Of a stretch of DNA of 64,000 nt, positions 1 through 9,483 are shown piece by piece. Origin of the DNA: Pseudoalteromonas viridis (GTDB taxonomy: Bacteria > Pseudomonadota > Gammaproteobacteria > Enterobacterales > Alteromonadaceae); contig NZ_CP072426.1 of assembly GCF_017742995.1 (NCBI RefSeq), positions 372,001-436,000 on the forward strand. Reading direction: 5' to 3'. The notes below the pieces were generated by a model. That model ran no database searches and was not told where the DNA came from. It saw only the letters and a program-made list of their open reading frames with translations. Each line of letters starts with the position of its first letter. Position 1 is the stretch's first letter. The translations under genes and the position numbers were made by a program.

Positions 1-3000
1 GGTCGATGGTTGCTTGTTGCTCCACCACTTCGCTTTGTACACCCCATTGCCGTCGATGATTAAATCGCCCTGAGCTGCATGACTGCCCTTTGGAAACTCC
101 GGATAAACCGTGATTTGTGAGATAGGCACCCCTTCACAGCTTGTGATAGGTCCGCCGTTACCGTCACCAGGTTTTGCATCAGGTAGTTGTGGGTACTCAA
201 ACTTAAAGGCGTAACGCTTTCCATCTTTCTCAGCCACGAAGTTAACCGGACCTGTGATAGGCATGTAATACATCACCTGCGCATTGACCGTTTCACCCGG
301 CGCGAACGATTTTGGAATGTTGCCCCACTCGTCGACCAGCGTGATAGAGAACCGGTGGAATTCGTTTTCGAATCCGCCAATGTTGTTTCCGGCTGCGTTT
401 GAGGCATTCACTTCAACCGCCATGCCCAGTTTTTCCTGCGCATTCCAGTTAGACTTGAAGATTGCGGACGTAGCGACTGGCACATCAAAGGTGATCTTCG
501 CACCTGACAAGTCGATTGCAGAGTTATTAGTAAAGGCAAATGTCGGTGCAATCGGATAGTTATCATCGCCAAGAGGGAAATCCTTAGCCGTAAAGCTGAC
601 ATCAACCGCTTCTGCCGGCACCTGGAAGTTCACGTTGCCGGGGTGAATATCATACTGCGCGCCGGACTGGTTGAACTTGTTGTAGGCCAGCGTAGTCAGG
701 CTTGAACCCATAAAGTACTCGCCCTTCGCTGCATCATAATCAAAGTCACCAGCCAGCTCCCAGAACATGATCCCGCCCAGTCCATTGTTAATTACGTAGT
801 CAACCTTAGTGCCCATCGACTCTTCATCTTCAATCGACAGGAACACTTTTTTCTCGGCATTCCATAACCAAGGGGCAACTGCGACAGAGTCATAGTGACG
901 TGTGTATGTACCTGTAAGAGCATCTGCTGGATCTGTATCCGGGCTAAGGCCGTAATCAGCCAGGTAGCTTCCTAATACACCAGATTGCAGGTTCTTGACA
1001 TGCCATAGCGGGTTAGAGCCGGCAGGCACTTCTAGCCCAACGTCATTCTTATCGTGCCAGAGGTTATCGATACCTACTGCGCCGTTGCCGCACTTATTCT
1101 TTTCACCTTTACCTGTGCCCGGCGGACAGTTTGCCTGATCTGGGAATGCTGCCTGACCCCATAAGCCGTTAGTGCCACCCTGCACATCTTTAAAGCCGCG
1201 CGTATAGTAAGGAATACCTATGTTAATACGGCCCGCAGACAGTGCACCACGGAAGTACTTCACGGCCCAGTCGGTGTTCAGGTAGCCGATACCCTCAAAT
1301 TCAGCGGTGCCGTACACATTCCAAGCTTTGAGCTCAGAATCTTCACCAGTGTCAAACAGAGATGCATTGTGACCAACATGCTGGTTCCAGGCGCCATGCA
1401 AGTCATAAGACATGATGTTCACATAGTCCAGATATTTAGTGACCTGGAAGGTCTCCATACCACGCAGCAGATAACCTGAAGACGGCGAAGCAATGGTCAA
1501 CATGTAGTGCTTCCCATCCTGCTGACCGGCTTTATCCAGCTCTTCACGTAGGCGCTTCATTAGCACCTGATAAGAGGCATTCAATCCCGCGCGTAATGCG
1601 TTAGAAATGGGGAAATCATCCGGGTGACCAGCGTCGTTCATTGACGTTGGGTATTCATAGTCGATATCAACACCATCAAAGCCATAGGTACGAATGAATT
1701 CCACGGCACTTGCTGCAAACGCGTCAATACCAGAGTGGTTGACACTGCCATCGGCATTGGTTGTCATCGTGTAGAAACCACCGCTGTTCACGCGTTTGCC
1801 ATCGCTGCCAAAGTAGCCGCCCGTTTCTGCCCAGCCGCCCACTGAAATTAAGGTTTTAACATCCGGGTATTGCTTTTTATATTTGTTCAGCAGGTTGAAG
1901 TGACCTTTATAAGGCAATGCCGGGTCCATCTCTGCACCAGCCTCTCCGGGCCACTCCATGTTCGTTGCAGGGTTACCGGGGGCAGCGGGATCGCCGATCG
2001 ACACTTTGTTGTTAGCATCAACATGGGCAAACGCGTAGTTGATATGCGTGATCCTGTCCCATGGAATATCATTCACCAAATAAGAAGGTTGGCCATTTGC
2101 GCCGTTACGCCAGCTGGTGAAGTAACCGATAACACGACGAGGGTGATCGTTACCCATTTTCTCACGACCGTTTACATCGTAAATCGTACAATAAGGCGTA
2201 TTAACACCCGGAGTCTGGAATAAACCTTCCGGCTTACAATCATCCCGGCCGCCCTGACCTTGCTCTACAACCGTCAGCGTTTGAGAGACACTTGCCGTAG
2301 CGCCTTTATCGTCGGTTACCGTCAAAGTAAACGTCACCGGTCCGAGCTGCTGCGCGGTCCAGGTGTGGTCCGTTGCACTGCCATTGGTTGCAACCACCTC
2401 AACGCCATCTACCGTAAACGTTAACTTAGTAACCTGACCATCCGCATCGCTACCCGACAGGCCGAAAACCACTTGCGAACCAACCACCAGCTCTGCAGGC
2501 TGGCTCTTAACCATGAGCTGCGCTTCAGGCGCTTTATTACCGGTATCTGCTGGTTTTACAACGACCTGGCTAGTCAACACGTTTGATGCGGCGCCTTTGT
2601 CATCGTATGCTGTTGCACTGATGTCATGAGTACCCACAGTGGCACTCCACTGGGCGTCAAACATATCCGCGGTACCGCTTACGTCAGTGGCAATCAAAGC
2701 GCCATCGACAAAGAACTCAACCTTGCTCACCGAACCATCGGAATCGACTGCTTTTACACTGATGGCAACGCTGTCATTAACGACAAATTCAGTGCCCGAG
2801 ATAGGTTGTAAGTTACTGGCAACTGGCGGATTATTTTCGACAACGCTGTCACATTGCCCCAACCAAGTCCACTCCTGCCAGTCACCTGAATTTGCCGCAG
2901 GTTCAGAGCGAGTCCACCAGTTGGCTTCATAAGCATTATTATTCTGCTCTACCTGTTGACCCGCTGTGTACGCGGTGCCCGACTGCCAGGGGTTAAGTCC

Positions 3001-3093
3001 GGTACAATCATATGCCTGAGCCTGTGTTGCTCCTATAGCAATAGCGATTGCACTGAGCTGCATTGCCACCTTGAATTTGTTTCGCGTTTTCAT
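1..3093 (-). CDS. Secreted GH18 chitinase, multi-domain (3' end beyond window)
   Basis: Extracellular endo- or exochitinase that hydrolyses beta-1,4-GlcNAc links in chitin. The frame is open from ATG 3093 to base 1 (1031 codons, no stop), so the C-terminus lies outside the window. Seen: signal peptide about residues 1-27 ending AQA; an N-terminal CBM5/12-like chitin-binding module about 28-81 (NPWQSGTAY, ANWWT); two Ig/PKD-like modules about 90-275; then the GH18 barrel with the family signature DGVDIDYEYP, catalytic acid Glu480. A second CBM5/12-like module (GNGVYKAKWW) begins just before the edge. The layout resembles ChiA-type chitinases of marine gammaproteobacteria. It stands alone, with about 500 bp of upstream DNA holding two related palindromes. 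Confidence 0.93.
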   Translation of the reverse strand, partial: MKTRNKFKVAMQLSAIAIAIGATQAQAYDCTGLNPWQSGTAYTAGQQVEQNNNAYEANWWTRSEPAANSGDWQEWTWLGQCDSVVENNPPVASNLQPISGTEFVVNDSVAISVKAVDSDGSVSKVEFFVDGALIATDVSGTADMFDAQWSATVGTHDISATAYDDKGAASNVLTSQVVVKPADTGNKAPEAQLMVKSQPAELVVGSQVVFGLSGSDADGQVTKLTFTVDGVEVVATNGSATDHTWTAQQLGPVTFTLTVTDDKGATASVSQTLTVVEQGQGGRDDCKPEGLFQTPGVNTPYCTIYDVNGREKMGNDHPRRVIGYFTSWRNGANGQPSYLVNDIPWDRITHINYAFAHVDANNKVSIGDPAAPGNPATNMEWPGEAGAEMDPALPYKGHFNLLNKYKKQYPDVKTLISVGGWAETGGYFGSDGKRVNSGGFYTMTTNADGSVNHSGIDAFAASAVEFIRTYGFDGVDIDYEYPTSMNDAGHPDDFPISNALRAGLNASYQVLMKRLREELDKAGQQDGKHYMLTIASPSSGYLLRGMETFQVTKYLDYVNIMSYDLHGAWNQHVGHNASLFDTGEDSELKAWNVYGTAEFEGIGYLNTDWAVKYFRGALSAGRINIGIPYYTRGFKDVQGGTNGLWGQAAFPDQANCPPGTGKGEKNKCGNGAVGIDNLWHDKNDVGLEVPAGSNPLWHVKNLQSGVLGSYLADYGLSPDTDPADALTGTYTRHYDSVAVAPWLWNAEKKVFLSIEDEESMGTKVDYVINNGLGGIMFWELAGDFDYDAAKGEYFMGSSLTTLAYNKFNQSGAQYDIHPGNVNFQVPAEAVDVSFTAKDFPLGDDNYPIAPTFAFTNNSAIDLSGAKITFDVPVATSAIFKSNWNAQEKLGMAVEVNASNAAGNNIGGFENEFHRFSITLVDEWGNIPKSFAPGETVNAQVMYYMPITGPVNFVAEKDGKRYAFKFEYPQLPDAKPGDGNGGPITSCEGVPISQITVYPEFPKGSHAAQGDLIIDGNGVYKAKWWSNKQPST

Positions 3094-3159
3094 ACTTTCT
3101 TCAACCTTTACCGTTTTAGTGATTAACATTTTTAAAGTAAAGCTAACATAGAATTGGAG

Positions 3160-3171
3160 TACGTCAACGTA
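3160..3171. promoter_or_regulatory. Palindrome TACGT-CA-ACGTA, possible operator
   Basis: TACGT, 2-nt spacer CA, ACGTA: a perfect inverted repeat about 70 bp upstream of the chitinase start codon, a position suited to promoter control. The same core with the same spacer recurs at 3489-3506. Operator function is inferred from symmetry, position and duplication only. Confidence 0.4.
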
Positions 3172-3365
3172 AGCGCGACTACTTTTTAACCAGAACAAAT
3201 CTAAAACCCATCCTTTTTAACTACCAATTATTCAAATGAATGGACTTTTTCGTAATGCCCTGCCGGAAGCATTGAATGAGTTAAATTCATATATTACAAT
3301 TTGGATCCCCTGGCCTATTGCATTAATTACAACCAGTTAAGTGCATATCAGAAACAAACAAAAGA

Positions 3366-3391
3366 AAAACTTATCTATTCGGATAAGTTTT
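3366..3391 (-). terminator. Possible terminator of the hnoK transcript
   Basis: Perfect 10-bp inverted repeat (AAAACTTATC / GATAAGTTTT) with a 6-nt loop. Read on the minus strand it is followed by a T-rich stretch (TTCTTTTG), as in a weak Rho-independent terminator. It lies about 215 bp beyond the stop of the kinase gene. The stem is AT-rich, so termination strength is doubtful. Confidence 0.35.
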
Positions 3392-3488
3392 ATTTATCTA
3401 TTAGACTCCAAATCCACCGTTAATTTTTGTAATACTATATAACCAACGGTTATATACAAAACTACCCAGGTCAGACCAGAAACATCAC

Positions 3489-3506
3489 GTTAACGTCAAC
3501 GTTAAC
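3489..3506. promoter_or_regulatory. Palindrome GTTAACGT-CA-ACGTTAAC, possible operator
   Basis: Perfect 8-bp inverted repeat with a CA spacer. It shares the core ACGTCAACGT with the site at 3160-3171 near the chitinase start. The regulator is unknown. The ACGT-N2-ACGT pattern loosely recalls my memory of MerR-type LiuR sites, but that is not a firm assignment. Confidence 0.4.
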
Positions 3507-3605
3507 AGTAAGGTATGGACCACATTTGGACCTTTAAGTGTTACAAACAACAGCAAAGTAAAGTGATCTGTAGAACGAAATAGATGGATAAGTGTCGGGG
3601 GGTAT

Positions 3606-4574
3606 TTAATCAGACGTGCAGACAGGCAAAGTGACGGTCACTTTAGTGCCTTGCTTAGGCTTGCTCTCGATGTTTATCGTACCTTTGTGCTCAGAAACAA
3701 TCCCATAGGCAACAGCCAAACCCATGCCTGTGCCCTGACCGACTGGCTTAGTGGTGAAAAAAGGCTCGAAAACATGCTCTATCTGACTTTCTTCTATGCC
3801 TGTACCATTGTCTATCACCTCAAGTAGCAGCTGCCTGTTGGCGTGTCGCAGCAAGAGCTTGATCTGTGGCGTTTGACAAATACCCTTTGTCTTTGCCTGC
3901 TCACACGCATATTTGGCATTAATAAGAAGGTTAATGATCACCTGATTTAGCGCTGCCAAATTGCAAAAACTCAACGGAATTTCGGCTTTTTCAACAACCA
4001 GCTCAATGTGTTTAAGCTGATTAGCAAGCAGACCCAGCGCACTGTCAATCGCTTCAGTCATATCCGCCATCACAAATTCATTGTTTTTCGGCCGGGCAAA
4101 ATCGAGCAGGCTTGCCACAATGACGGCAATACGCTGACAACCGTCCTGACAATCCTCAATCAGCTCTTGCGCATCTTCGGCAAAAAAACCCAATTGGTAT
4201 TTTTCTTCAAGTACTTTGACTGTTTCTTTGAACGCTTGCTGGTCCAGTCCATTATCCGCAAACAGTTGACTGGCTTTGATTAAATCTGACACGCCCTTCG
4301 CCACCTGACCAAGGGTACTGATATTACTGTTAACGTAGGCTAGTGGATTATTGATTTCGTGTGCCACACCGGCAGACATGACACCCAAAGTTGCCATCTT
4401 CTCACTTTGCAAAATCGCAGCGTGCTGGCGTTTAAGTTGCGTAAGGTTGGCCTCTAGTTCTTGATTAGCAAGGTACAAAGAGCGGGTTTTATCCTCGAGC
4501 AAGGTTTCAAGCTCATCCCTGGCCTGCTTTTCTCGCTGATACGCTTTGTAATACTCGTTGTCGTTTTGAGCCAT
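3606..4574 (-). CDS. hnoK: Soluble histidine kinase, H-NOX-associated (HnoK/HahK type)
   Basis: Cytoplasmic sensor kinase expected to be controlled by the NO sensor H-NOX encoded just upstream. Seen: 322 aa with no membrane segment; an N-terminal coiled coil about residues 10-55; the HisKA phospho-acceptor in GVAHEINNPLAYV; a HATPase domain with an N box (NLLINAKYA), G1 (DNGTGI), an F box (FEPFFTTK) and G2 (GTGMGLAV). It lies 92 bp downstream of the H-NOX gene on the same strand. Known from Shewanella, Vibrio and Pseudoalteromonas: NO-bound H-NOX inhibits autophosphorylation of this kinase, which phosphorylates Hno response regulators. The symbol is assigned by context and domain makeup. Confidence 0.85.
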   Translation of the reverse strand: MAQNDNEYYKAYQREKQARDELETLLEDKTRSLYLANQELEANLTQLKRQHAAILQSEKMATLGVMSAGVAHEINNPLAYVNSNISTLGQVAKGVSDLIKASQLFADNGLDQQAFKETVKVLEEKYQLGFFAEDAQELIEDCQDGCQRIAVIVASLLDFARPKNNEFVMADMTEAIDSALGLLANQLKHIELVVEKAEIPLSFCNLAALNQVIINLLINAKYACEQAKTKGICQTPQIKLLLRHANRQLLLEVIDNGTGIEESQIEHVFEPFFTTKPVGQGTGMGLAVAYGIVSEHKGTINIESKPKQGTKVTVTLPVCTSD

Positions 4575-4666
4575 AAGAAACCTCTATACGATTACGCGGC
4601 TATTTGAGCGTGCCAAGCCGACCCTTTGATCCTCTTGTCAAACCACTCCCAAAGATTAGCACTGGT

Positions 4667-5209
4667 TCAGGAAAGCATAGTCACAACAAAACGGCAGTGG
4701 TCATCCTCATTATGCATGCAACTGGTGTGTGAAATCTCTATTTGCTTGTTGTAGTGATCCGCAGCACCATAAATCAGCCCTTCCGCGCAGAAGCAGAGCT
4801 TGCGCGGAGAGCGATATTCAACAACTATCTCGCTGTCATTGACGATTTTGGCATCTATCTGCGGCAGGTTCGGTTCATCATATAATTTTGCGACCTCCAC
4901 ATGGATCACACTGTCTATCGCCAAAATCAACTTTTCAAATGTATCCAGCTCAGCCAAAACAGTAGGATGTTTCGCGGCCAAAGATCCGAACAAAAAGCGC
5001 CCGAACACGCCAAGTACCTCGGGCAGCGGCAAAGCCATTTTAGTTGCAACGCCATTTGCCAGTGCAAATAATTCCTCATCCGGGTAAGAGACAGCAGAAA
5101 CATAGCTACGGTGCTCCGGGCTATGTTCATCCAATAAGGCATTCCAGGCGCCCATTCCCAAATTTTCTACAACCAGCTCTTCTAAACTACGAAATATTAT
5201 GCCTTTCAT
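4667..5209 (-). CDS. hnoX: H-NOX heme nitric oxide sensor protein
   Basis: Heme-based NO sensor of 180 aa, the normal size for a stand-alone bacterial H-NOX. Seen: proximal heme ligand His103 (DSVIHVEV); the propionate-binding motif Tyr132-x-Ser134-x-Arg136 (YRSPR); and Cys139, His161, Cys164, Cys172, which match the zinc/redox site described in Shewanella and Vibrio H-NOX. The start ATG 5209 is the family start (MKGIIF). NO binding should control the downstream kinase. The gene diverges from the degenerate HD-GYP response regulator, and the 112-bp gap between them contains a perfect palindrome. Confidence 0.95.
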   Translation of the reverse strand: MKGIIFRSLEELVVENLGMGAWNALLDEHSPEHRSYVSAVSYPDEELFALANGVATKMALPLPEVLGVFGRFLFGSLAAKHPTVLAELDTFEKLILAIDSVIHVEVAKLYDEPNLPQIDAKIVNDSEIVVEYRSPRKLCFCAEGLIYGAADHYNKQIEISHTSCMHNEDDHCRFVVTMLS

Positions 5210-5232
5210 GAGTCGCTCCTTACATTGCGTAA

Positions 5233-5244
5233 TTTAGCGCTAAA
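5233..5244. promoter_or_regulatory. Palindrome TTTAGCGCTAAA between hnoX and hnoD
   Basis: Perfect 12-bp palindrome in the divergent promoter region, 24 bp upstream of the H-NOX start. A related 9-bp symmetric element, TTAGACTAA, follows at 5275-5283 nearer the other gene. It could be an operator for a regulator of both genes, but none is encoded next to it. Function is inferred. Confidence 0.4.
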
Positions 5245-5321
5245 CGCACTGCAGCAATTGTGATACAACCAAGTTTAGACTAATTTTTATATTATCTATT
5301 GCTTTACGTCATTGAATTTTG

Positions 5322-6653
5322 ATGGAACAGACTCAAACATCAATTAACATACAGCCACCAAACGGTCCTATTCGGGTATTGTGCCTGGACGATGAGCCCG
5401 GCGTTTTGAAAGTGCTCAAAAGAACATTGCGCATGTCTGGCATGCAGGTTGCGGTATTTGAATGCGGCGAGCTCGCTTTAAAAGCGCTGGGTGACGATGA
5501 ATTTGAAGTGATCATTTCGGATATGAGAATGCCTGAAATGGATGGCGTTGAATTCCTGACCAAAGCGAGGCAAGTATCACCGCAGTCGCAACGTGTTTTG
5601 TTATCGGGCTATGCCGACATGGACTCGACAATTGCTGCCATTAATGAAGGCGGGATCCACAACTTTCTGCAAAAGCCCTGGCAAAATGAAACCCTGGTCC
5701 ACATCATCAAAGATGCAGCAGAAAAATATCGTCTCAAACAATACACCCAGGCACTTCAGGCAGAGATCAGTAAACAAAATGAACAACTGAAGATACTTAA
5801 CGGCAACCTTGAAGAGCTGGTAGAAAAGCGCACGGCCCAGATCCGCAAGGTACTTCGTCAGCTTGAAACCGCTAACAAGCGAGAGCAAGATGAACACAGA
5901 GCGACCGTTGAGCTACTATATAACTTCATTAACGCAAATCCCTATATAGATGCGGGCATGGCGAAACAGATAGCACAGCTATGTGGCTCTGTTGCCCATG
6001 AGCTTGGCTTGAGTGAAAAGGTCGTACAGCTTACCCGAATGGCCGGTTATCTGTCACAGGTTGGCCTGCTCGCCATGGACCCGGCTTTGTACAATCAACC
6101 TATTGAGAATCTCAGCCCGCAACAACGTAAGTTGTTTTTTACCCATCCCGCCACTGCGCAACTCATGCTGATGCCGGCACAGCATCTCAGTGACGTTGGA
6201 GAAGCCATTTACCACCAGTTTGAGAAATACAACGGTCAGGGCATACCCAAAGGTCTAAAAGGTAAGGACATTCCAATCGGAGCACACATTCTCGCCGCAG
6301 TCAGGGACTATGTAGAACACCTGTTAAAGAACAAAGATGCCAAAAGTGAGCAGCAGGCACACGCGCTTGAGATGATAAAGATGTACAGTGGCTCGTTTTA
6401 CCACCCAAAGGTGGTCTCTGCTTTGGAGGTAGCCGTTCAATCCGACGCTCAGAGCACTGAGCAGGTAGGCTCATTAAATATCATTAATGCGCAATCACTG
6501 GAACCTGGCATGGAATTAGGTCTGGCTATACACAGCCATAAAGGGATCATGTTGTTACCTAAGGGGCATGTTTTTACACCTGTAACCATAGCAAAGCTAC
6601 AACAGCTCGAGTCGCAAAAACCTACCCCGTTTCGGATCCTGATTAAAACCTAG
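5322..6653 (+). CDS. hnoD: Response regulator with degenerate HD-GYP domain (HnoD-like)
   Basis: REC domain about residues 10-130 with phospho-acceptor in [11 protein letters not shown] and the conserved Lys in FLQKPW; a coiled coil about 140-195; then an HD-GYP-like domain about 200-400. The domain looks inactive. The HD pair is replaced by Ser-Gln (GYLSQVGLL), and the GYP loop reads GIP ([10 protein letters not shown]). In Shewanella, HnoD is such a degenerate HD-GYP that allosterically controls an active partner phosphodiesterase (HnoB); no HnoB is visible here. ATG 5322 is chosen over TTG 5319; neither has a clear ribosome binding site. Its stop overlaps the stop of the convergent chemoreceptor gene by 4 bp. 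Confidence 0.82.
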   Translation: MEQTQTSINIQPPNGPIRVLCLDDEPGVLKVLKRTLRMSGMQVAVFECGELALKALGDDEFEVIISDMRMPEMDGVEFLTKARQVSPQSQRVLLSGYADMDSTIAAINEGGIHNFLQKPWQNETLVHIIKDAAEKYRLKQYTQALQAEISKQNEQLKILNGNLEELVEKRTAQIRKVLRQLETANKREQDEHRATVELLYNFINANPYIDAGMAKQIAQLCGSVAHELGLSEKVVQLTRMAGYLSQVGLLAMDPALYNQPIENLSPQQRKLFFTHPATAQLMLMPAQHLSDVGEAIYHQFEKYNGQGIPKGLKGKDIPIGAHILAAVRDYVEHLLKNKDAKSEQQAHALEMIKMYSGSFYHPKVVSALEVAVQSDAQSTEQVGSLNIINAQSLEPGMELGLAIHSHKGIMLLPKGHVFTPVTIAKLQQLESQKPTPFRILIKT

Positions 6654-8200
6654 CGCTTGAACCTCACCACCAGCTCATACATGTCATTAGCAACCGTTGT
6701 CAGCTCCTCGCTGATAACATGCATTTCATTGGAGCTGCTGACGCTGGTATTAGCAAGCGTTGCAATACTTACCACCTGCTGATTAATGTCTTCGGACACG
6801 GCTGCCTGCTCTTCCACAGCGGTGGCAATTTGCATGCTACTTGCGCTTATTTTTTCGATCAGCTGATAGATCCCTTCTAATTTAGTAGAAGACTGTGAAA
6901 GTTGCTCAATGCCCTGCCTTGATTCATCTTCACCACGCTGGGCAATGAATTCGGCATGCTGAGAGCTTTGCGTTAACTGATCAATAATCGCATGGATCTC
7001 TTTGGTTGACTCCTGCGTACGTTGCGCCAGGTGACGCACCTCGTCGGCAACCACGGCAAAGCCGCGCCCTTGCTCCCCGGCTCTGGCCGCCTCTATCGCG
7101 GCATTGAGTGCCAGCAAGTTAGTTTGCTCTGCTATTTGCTCAATGATCTGCGCGGCTTCTGCAATTTTAGACGTTTGCTTTGCAACGCCCAGTACAGAAT
7201 CCTTAATATCAAGCACAGTTGCCCCTAAGCTCTCAATTGAAGAGCGAGTTTCTTCTGAGCTACGTGCACTCTCCTGAGCCAGTACCAACACCCCCTTGGC
7301 ATCTTCTGAACTAGCCTGAACACTTTGCGAAACCTCGTTGATAGTCGTTGCCATTTCATTCATCGCTGTCGCAACCAGCTCAGTTTCAAGTTGCTGTTTG
7401 GTCAGGCATTGGGTGGTTTCGATACTCTTGGTGTTACTCTCTTGCGCGCCGCTTGCCACCCCTTTGGCCGCAAATTCAATACGCGTGATAATAGTATCCA
7501 AATGAGAGCGCTCACTAAGTAGCTTGACATGCAGCTGCGCCATTTTGCCACTCCAGGGCGAATATACCTGTGTGGCAATGTCATCACAGAAACTATGGGA
7601 CATCACTTTGTCTAGCCTACCTAGCTGATCATTATCGCGATAATTATTGTACGCAAATAGTGCCAGCGTGTTGGCAACTAACCAGCCAAAGCCTAGTGTT
7701 TCACCCACAAATACATAAAGTAAAATCGCACTCAGCACAGCCAGTGACGGCCAGATTGAACGTAGCTTAGGCAGCTTTATTGTGTCGCGTTGGGCAGATT
7801 TCACTCTCTTATACAGCGCCTCAGCCCGTTCTACGCTTGCCCGGTCTGGGCAGCTGCGCACTGACTCATAGCCCACGATTTTGCCGCCTTCCGTCATCGG
7901 TGTGACATAGGCATTGACCCAATAGTGGTCGCCATTTTTACAGCGGTTTTTCACCAACCCCATCCAGGGTTTGCCTGCTTTTAACTGATCCCACATTGTC
8001 TTAAACGCCACCTCAGGCATATCCGGGTGGCGCACCAGATTGTGCGGTTGGCCAATCAGTTCATCTTTGGCATATCCACTGACTTCAACAAAGTGTTCAT
8101 TGCAGTCCAGGATGGTCCCTTTCAGATCGGTCACTGAAATAAGTCTGGTGTCTGCGGAAAAGCGCTTTTCCTGATTGGTGACGGGGTGATTTAATCGCAT
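6650..8200 (-). CDS. Aer-like PAS-domain methyl-accepting chemotaxis protein
   Basis: Energy/redox taxis receptor of 516 aa. Seen: an N-terminal PAS domain about residues 15-125 of the Aer type ([31 protein letters not shown]), two closely spaced membrane segments about 150-190 with no periplasmic domain, and a cytoplasmic signalling domain whose hairpin tip contains [20 protein letters not shown]. The PAS domain of Aer binds FAD; binding here is inferred. The gene is convergent with the HnoD-like gene and overlaps it by 4 bp at the stops. The partner chemotaxis proteins are not in the window. Confidence 0.88.
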   Translation of the reverse strand: MRLNHPVTNQEKRFSADTRLISVTDLKGTILDCNEHFVEVSGYAKDELIGQPHNLVRHPDMPEVAFKTMWDQLKAGKPWMGLVKNRCKNGDHYWVNAYVTPMTEGGKIVGYESVRSCPDRASVERAEALYKRVKSAQRDTIKLPKLRSIWPSLAVLSAILLYVFVGETLGFGWLVANTLALFAYNNYRDNDQLGRLDKVMSHSFCDDIATQVYSPWSGKMAQLHVKLLSERSHLDTIITRIEFAAKGVASGAQESNTKSIETTQCLTKQQLETELVATAMNEMATTINEVSQSVQASSEDAKGVLVLAQESARSSEETRSSIESLGATVLDIKDSVLGVAKQTSKIAEAAQIIEQIAEQTNLLALNAAIEAARAGEQGRGFAVVADEVRHLAQRTQESTKEIHAIIDQLTQSSQHAEFIAQRGEDESRQGIEQLSQSSTKLEGIYQLIEKISASSMQIATAVEEQAAVSEDINQQVVSIATLANTSVSSSNEMHVISEELTTVANDMYELVVRFKR

Positions 8201-8419
8201 CTTAAAACTCGAATTCTGTGCTGTAAATTGCTTCGGCGGAGCGAGAAAATACGACTAATGCGCTGTTTTTGCAACAACAAATCTATATTTTGCCAATTTT
8301 TTAAGACAAAATAACGAGATCCTATCCTACATCAAGCACGTACAACCAAAAATCGTTTTTTCACTCTGGCCTTTTATGTAAAATAGCGGGGCTAAGAGAA
8401 CACACCAAAGGAGCCGTGA

Positions 8420-9442
8420 GTGCCAAAGCTTTCTGCCATTACTGATAATCCGCACGAGAACAGATTTAATGAAAAAATCGGTGTTCTGGTTACTAACCTG
8501 GGCAGCCCTGACGCCCCAAACGCCCCTGCACTGAGAAACTATTTGCGAGAGTTTTTATCTGATCCTCGCATAGTAGAGCTGCCAAGAGCACTTTGGTGGT
8601 TAATACTGCACGGCGTCATCCTGAGAGTCAGGCCCAGTCGCTCTGCAAAGGCCTACGCCAGTATCTGGACAGAGCAAGGCTCACCACTGGTGCAAATTAC
8701 ACAAGATCAGTGTAGTAAGCTCAGCGCTTTACTGAAAGAACAAAACTACGATAATGTCGAAGTCGTTATGGCAATGCGTTATGGTAATCCTTCAATCAAA
8801 AGCGGCCTTGAAGCGCTTCGCGCGAAAGGGATCACAAACATCATTGTATTCCCCCTTTATCCGCAATACTCAAGCGCAACCACAGGCTCAACCTTTGACG
8901 CCATCGCAAATGTATTAAAAACATGGCGCTGGGTGCCCAGCCTTAGCTTCATCAATGGTTATCACAAGCAGCCAAGCTACATCACGGCACTGGCAAACTC
9001 CGTGCAGGAGCACATTGACAAGCACGGCCTGCCAGAGAAGCTATTGTTTTCTTACCATGGTACGCCTAAACGGTTCCTGGACAATGGCGACCCGTATCAT
9101 TGTTTTTGCCATCAAACAACCCGACTGGTATGCGAGCAGCTCAAGCTAGACAAAGACACCGTAATGACCACATTCCAAAGTCGCTTTGGCCGTGAAGAAT
9201 GGCTTCAACCTTACACAGACGTCACTCTGAAAGAGTTGGCATCGAAGGGCGTTAAGGAAGTGGCTATCCTCAGCCCGGCATTTAGCGCCGACTGCCTGGA
9301 AACGCTTGAAGAGTTAGAAGAAGAAAATCGCGATTACTTTATGGAAGCTGGCGGTGAAACTTACCATTATATTCCGGCTCTGAATGACAGAGACGATCAC
9401 CTCCAAGCCCTATTTGACGTACTCAAACCATATCTGAGATAA
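8420..9442 (+). CDS. hemH: Ferrochelatase
   Basis: Inserts Fe2+ into protoporphyrin IX, the last step of protoheme synthesis, at the cytoplasmic face of the inner membrane. 340 aa, the usual length. Seen: GVLVTNLGSPDAP near the N-terminus, the catalytic His in FSYHGTPKR about residue 210, and SPAFSADCLETLEEL with the conserved Glu near 290. The GTG start at 8420 follows AAGGAG at 8408-8413 at good spacing. It is a single gene with its own terminator. Its nearness to the H-NOX heme sensor may be coincidental. Confidence 0.95.
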   Translation: MPKLSAITDNPHENRFNEKIGVLVTNLGSPDAPNAPALRNYLREFLSDPRIVELPRALWWLILHGVILRVRPSRSAKAYASIWTEQGSPLVQITQDQCSKLSALLKEQNYDNVEVVMAMRYGNPSIKSGLEALRAKGITNIIVFPLYPQYSSATTGSTFDAIANVLKTWRWVPSLSFINGYHKQPSYITALANSVQEHIDKHGLPEKLLFSYHGTPKRFLDNGDPYHCFCHQTTRLVCEQLKLDKDTVMTTFQSRFGREEWLQPYTDVTLKELASKGVKEVAILSPAFSADCLETLEELEEENRDYFMEAGGETYHYIPALNDRDDHLQALFDVLKPYLR

Positions 9443-9450
9443 GTACAACA

Positions 9451-9482
9451 AAAAAGGGGCCTACTTTTGCGGCCCCTTTTTA
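9451..9482. terminator. Bidirectional terminator, hemH / GGDEF-EAL gene
   Basis: AAAAGGGGCC stem with a 9-nt loop and GGCCCCTTTT, flanked by A and T runs on the two sides. It lies between two convergent genes and can stop transcription from both. Confidence 0.9.
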
Positions 9483-9483
9483 T

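Larger units (their letters stand above)
3094..3605. other. Intergenic region upstream of chitinase, no gene
   Basis: No coding frame of credible composition is visible. The region carries the chitinase promoter region and the 3' flank of the histidine kinase gene. It holds two copies of the core ACGTCAACGT (in 3160-3171 and 3489-3506) and an AT-rich hairpin at 3366-3391. Each is listed separately. Confidence 0.6.

Noticed and set aside
187..2932. Several plus-strand frames in the first 3 kb
   Set aside because: All are shadows of the uninterrupted minus-strand chitinase frame, which has a clear signal peptide and GH18 catalytic motif.
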